NCBI GenBank assembly: GCA_030430835.1
Contig: JAUIKJ010000016.1
Span: 1 to 15,713, forward strand
From: Candidatus Hydrogenedentota bacterium
Lineage (GTDB): Bacteria > Hydrogenedentota > Hydrogenedentia > Hydrogenedentales > JAEUWI01
Direction: 5' to 3'
DNA: 15,713 bases
In this document: one piece after another, positions 13,363 to 15,713 of the stretch
Layout of the letters: each line of letters begins with the position of its first letter
Position numbering within the stretch: position 1 is the first letter of the stretch
The notes under the pieces: generated by a model
What the model saw: the letters and a program-made list of their open reading frames with translations, nothing else
Told to the model about the DNA's origin: nothing
The model's database searches: none
Made by a program: the position numbers and the translations under genes

Positions 13363-14499
13363 ATGGCAGCCGAATCCATCCAGAAAGTGCGGCCGATGGG
13401 CGCCTTCAGCGGCGCGCTATCACTGATCGACACCTGGCGCGCGCGCTGGTTCAACGGCGCGCCGCGGCACCTGCCGATCCTCGTCATCATGTTTACCGAC
13501 AAGTGCAACCTGCATTGCACCATGTGTGGCGCCTGCGACTACAGTCCTGGCGATCACAACATGTTGAGCCTGGATGAGTGGAAGGCGGTGGTTCGCAGCG
13601 CCGCGAAACTGCAGACGCGCATCCTGTCCATCACCGGCGGCGAGGCGATGCTGCGCAAGGATCTTTTTGAACTCATTGCATATGCGCGTGCGCACGGGAT
13701 GGCCGTGCACCTGAACAGCAACGGTCTGCTGCTGCGCGACAAGAACGTGGCGAAGCTCAAGGCGGCCGGTGTGGAGAGCGTGTCGATTTCTATCGAGAGC
13801 GCCGAGGAGGCGGTGCACGACGCAATCCGCGGGAAGGGTACCTTGCGCCATACGGTCGAAGGGCTGCGGCGTCTGCGGCGGGCAATGCCGGAGGTGCGCA
13901 TCGGCTTGAACTGCGTGATGAGCAAACACAACGTGAAGACCCTGGTCGGGCTGGTGGAGTTTGCCGCGGCCGAGGGCGTGGACCAGATCAAGATCGCGCC
14001 GCTGCACACAAACCTCCAGCACAAGGACAAGCCGCTGGAAGATTTCGCGGACATGACCTTTCACGAGGCCGACTTGCCGGAATTGGAGGCCGACCTCGAC
14101 CGTATTCGCACGGCCATCGCGAAGACCCGCCTGGAGTCCACGTCCGACGCCTTCTTCGATGGTATCCCCGATCTTTACCGCGCGCCGGCGTCCAACTTCT
14201 ACTGCTACGCCGGCTATTCAATCGCGGTTATCGATGCGCAGGGCAACCTGGCCGCCTGCTTCGACAAGGAAAGCGCATCCAACGTGCGCGATCAGCCGCT
14301 CGACCAGATTTGGCGGGGGCAGGCGTTTCACGATCATCGGCAACAGGTGCGCCACTGTGATCGGGCTTGCTGGGACACGACGAACGCCGAGCTCAGCCTG
14401 CGCCTTGACCCGACGCAATTGCTGACGCGGCCCGTGCAGACCTGGCAGCTGGTCAAGTATTATCTGGACCATCGCGCGCGCGCACGCACCGGGGCGTAG
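13363..14499 (+). CDS. Radical SAM protein with SPASM/twitch-like C-terminus
   Basis: 378 residues from ATG 13363, chosen because AGGAAAG (13350-13356) precedes it at about 6 bases. The [4Fe-4S]-SAM motif is C48-x3-C52-x2-C55 (CNLHCTMC) with an extra Cys58. SITGGEAML (89-97) carries the GGE motif that binds the SAM amino group; LNSNGLLL (117-124) and SVSISIESA (139-147) follow as in the family barrel. After the core, C281 (FYCYAGYSIAVIDAQGNL), C299, and C332-x3-C336 (HCDRACWD) form a SPASM or reduced twitch pattern that usually holds auxiliary Fe-S clusters. Such enzymes modify peptides, sugars or lipids; an activity on a glycan or glycan precursor is suggested only by the neighbouring GT9 gene, 24 bases downstream. 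No precursor peptide gene is visible. The C-terminus (TWQLVKYYLDHRARAR) is basic and may touch the membrane. Confidence 0.88.
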   Translation: MAAESIQKVRPMGAFSGALSLIDTWRARWFNGAPRHLPILVIMFTDKCNLHCTMCGACDYSPGDHNMLSLDEWKAVVRSAAKLQTRILSITGGEAMLRKDLFELIAYARAHGMAVHLNSNGLLLRDKNVAKLKAAGVESVSISIESAEEAVHDAIRGKGTLRHTVEGLRRLRRAMPEVRIGLNCVMSKHNVKTLVGLVEFAAAEGVDQIKIAPLHTNLQHKDKPLEDFADMTFHEADLPELEADLDRIRTAIAKTRLESTSDAFFDGIPDLYRAPASNFYCYAGYSIAVIDAQGNLAACFDKESASNVRDQPLDQIWRGQAFHDHRQQVRHCDRACWDTTNAELSLRLDPTQLLTRPVQTWQLVKYYLDHRARARTGA

Positions 14500-14512
14500 G
14501 CGCCACGCGCGC

Positions 14513-14518
14513 AAGGAG
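14513..14518 (+). promoter_or_regulatory. Ribosome binding site deciding the GTG start at 14524
   Basis: AAGGAG, a full match to the anti-Shine-Dalgarno core, ends 5 bases before GTG 14524. It favours this start over the in-frame ATG at 14539. Confidence 0.65.
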
Positions 14519-14523
14519 CGGCC

Positions 14524-15713
14524 GTGCGATTCTGGGCGATGCGTTTTATCGATTATTGGATCGGACGCCCGCTGTGTCTGCTGCTCACCCTGTTACGCCG
14601 GCTCATCGCCTTGTTCCGTGGAGATGGCGCGACCCCACGCGAACCGGAGAAAGTGCTCTTCATCAAACTCGAAGAGCAGGGCGCACTCGTGGTCGCCGCA
14701 CCTGCCGTGCGGCGTGCTGAGGCCCTGGTCGGGCGCGAAAACCTGTACTTTTGCGTCTTCGCGGAGAATCGGCCGATTCTCGACGCGATGGATCTGGTGC
14801 CGCCTGCCAATGTCGTTACCATTCGAACCGACAACGTAGTCGTTATCGCTATCGACACCCTGCGCGCAATCGCACGCGTGCGTCGCGCGGGCATCGACGC
14901 GATCATCGATTTGGAGTTTTTTGCGCGCGGGTCCGCCGTGCTGGCGTATCTGTGCGGCGGCACGCGCCGGGTCGGCCTGCACCGCTTCGGGAATGAGACC
15001 GCCTACCGCGGCGATCTCATGACACACCGCGTCGCCTACAACCCCTACCTGCACACCGCGCAGGCCTACGACATCATGGTGTCCGCGCTTGGCGCGTCGC
15101 CGGATGATGTGCCCCTCTTGAAGCAGCGGCCCATCGAGCCGCCGTTTGCGCTTCCCGTCTATACGCCGCCTGCTGCGGATTCGGCGCGCATCGATGCGCT
15201 CCTGAAGTCGAAGGTGCCCGGCGATCCGGGAGCGCCGGTCATTGTATTACAGCCCAATTGCACCGACGTATTGCGTGTGCGCAAATGGCCCGAAGCCCGC
15301 TACGTCACGTTGGCGACGGCCCTGCTGGCGGCCTATCCCGGTGCCACGGTGGTCTTCACGGGATTGCCCGGGGAAGCCGAGGCCATCGCGTCGCTGGTGC
15401 GTCAGGTGAATTCGCCGCAGGTCTGCAGTCTGGCGGGCGACATCAACCTGCGCGAATTGCTCGCCCTGTTCTGCGTGGCCGATGTGCTGGTCACGAACGA
15501 CAGCGGTCCCGCGCATTTTGCGGCCTTGACCCCGATCCACCAGGTCGCACTCTACGGCCCGGAGACCCCGCAGCTCTTTGGTCCCGTCGGACCGCGGGCG
15601 CGGGTGCTCTACACGCCGCTTGCCTGCAGTCCCTGCCTGTCCACCTTCAACTATCGGCACTCGGTTTGTGGCGACAACCTGTGCGTGCAGGCGATCGCGG
15701 TGGATGATGTGAT
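14524..15713 (+). CDS. GT9 (ADP-heptosyltransferase-family) protein, 3' end outside the window, lacking the usual catalytic Asp
   Basis: I translated the frame from GTG 14524 by eye: it stays open for 396 codons to the window edge, so the gene is cut off at its 3' end. The N-terminus has a membrane-associating hydrophobic helix (residues ~16-31, PLCLLLTLLRRLIALF). It is followed by the GT9 first strand KVLFIKLEEQGALVVAAPAV (43-62), IDAIIDLEFFARGSAVLAYL, RRVGLHRFGNE, the mid-domain VIVLQPN and RKWPEARYVTL, and the nucleotide-sugar site VLVTNDSGPAHFAAL (Asn325-Asp326-Ser327-Gly328-Pro329). GT9 enzymes move heptose or another sugar from an ADP- or other nucleotide carrier to LPS-type acceptors. 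In WaaC/WaaF the strand-1 motif is G-D, with the Asp required for catalysis; here it is G53-A54. Cys-rich CSPCLSTFNYRHSVCGDNLC (15626-15685) is also typical of the family's C-terminal part. Follows the radical SAM gene by 24 bases: likely one operon. Confidence 0.88.
   Translation, partial: MRFWAMRFIDYWIGRPLCLLLTLLRRLIALFRGDGATPREPEKVLFIKLEEQGALVVAAPAVRRAEALVGRENLYFCVFAENRPILDAMDLVPPANVVTIRTDNVVVIAIDTLRAIARVRRAGIDAIIDLEFFARGSAVLAYLCGGTRRVGLHRFGNETAYRGDLMTHRVAYNPYLHTAQAYDIMVSALGASPDDVPLLKQRPIEPPFALPVYTPPAADSARIDALLKSKVPGDPGAPVIVLQPNCTDVLRVRKWPEARYVTLATALLAAYPGATVVFTGLPGEAEAIASLVRQVNSPQVCSLAGDINLRELLALFCVADVLVTNDSGPAHFAALTPIHQVALYGPETPQLFGPVGPRARVLYTPLACSPCLSTFNYRHSVCGDNLCVQAIAVDDV

Noticed and set aside
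1..15713. CRISPR arrays, tRNA genes, insertion sequences, toxin-antitoxin or phage-defence genes
   Set aside because: I looked for regularly spaced repeats, cloverleaf-like sequences, transposase or integrase motifs and defence-type domains on both strands and saw none.

Overview
The window is a GC-rich stretch of a Gram-negative-type bacterial chromosome. It is densely coded, with 13 protein genes (one cut by each edge) and no gene-free gap longer than about 170 bases. No tRNA, rRNA, CRISPR array, insertion sequence or phage gene was seen. The envelope glycosyltransferases (GT2, GT39/PMT-like, GT9), a lipoprotein, periplasmic proteins and 'sulfatase' domains with the LGYL-type tail common in planctomycete-like bacteria suggest a PVC-related or similar environmental lineage. 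My guess is Candidatus Hydrogenedentota; this is an inference from protein style, not a database result. Non-ATG starts are frequent (GTG at 668, 7225 and 14524; TTG at 6425 and 12561).

Layout. (1) 1-1180, plus strand: the C-terminal end of a large uncharacterised protein, then a pyridoxamine-phosphate-oxidase-like flavin split-barrel protein. (2) 1183-1565: a self-contained minus-strand unit with a good sigma70-type promoter, a 63-codon His-rich exported mini-membrane protein and a hairpin terminator shared with the converging flavin gene. (3) 1566-6316, minus strand: three genes read 6316 to 1566. They encode an exported retropepsin-like/PDZ protein, an exported glycoside-hydrolase-like protein and a UbiB/ABC1-type kinase with two C-terminal membrane helices. 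(4) 6425-11735, plus strand: a GT2 glycosyltransferase, a GT39-like membrane glycosyltransferase overlapping it by 4 bases, and a lipoprotein made of two tandem sulfatase-fold domains. (5) 11746-13192, minus strand: an overlapping HisH-HisF pair. Its HisF-like member has lost the catalytic Asp11 of true HisF, so the pair looks like the glycan-amidation (WbuY/WbuZ, HisH2/HisF2) type rather than histidine biosynthesis. (6) 13363-15713, plus strand: a radical SAM protein with a SPASM-like C-terminus, then a GT9 (heptosyltransferase-family) protein running off the right edge.

Together, blocks 4-6 read as part of a surface-polysaccharide or lipid-linked glycan locus: sugar transferases, a polyprenyl-phosphate-sugar-dependent membrane transferase, a surface phospho/sulfo-transferase-like lipoprotein, an ammonia-generating amidotransferase pair and a radical SAM enzyme. 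No defence system or mobile island is visible. The most unusual items are the duplicated Thr-nucleophile sulfatase-fold lipoprotein, the Asp11-less HisF, the GT9 protein lacking the usual catalytic Asp, the tiny His-rich membrane protein, and promoters so close to start codons that some messages are probably leaderless.
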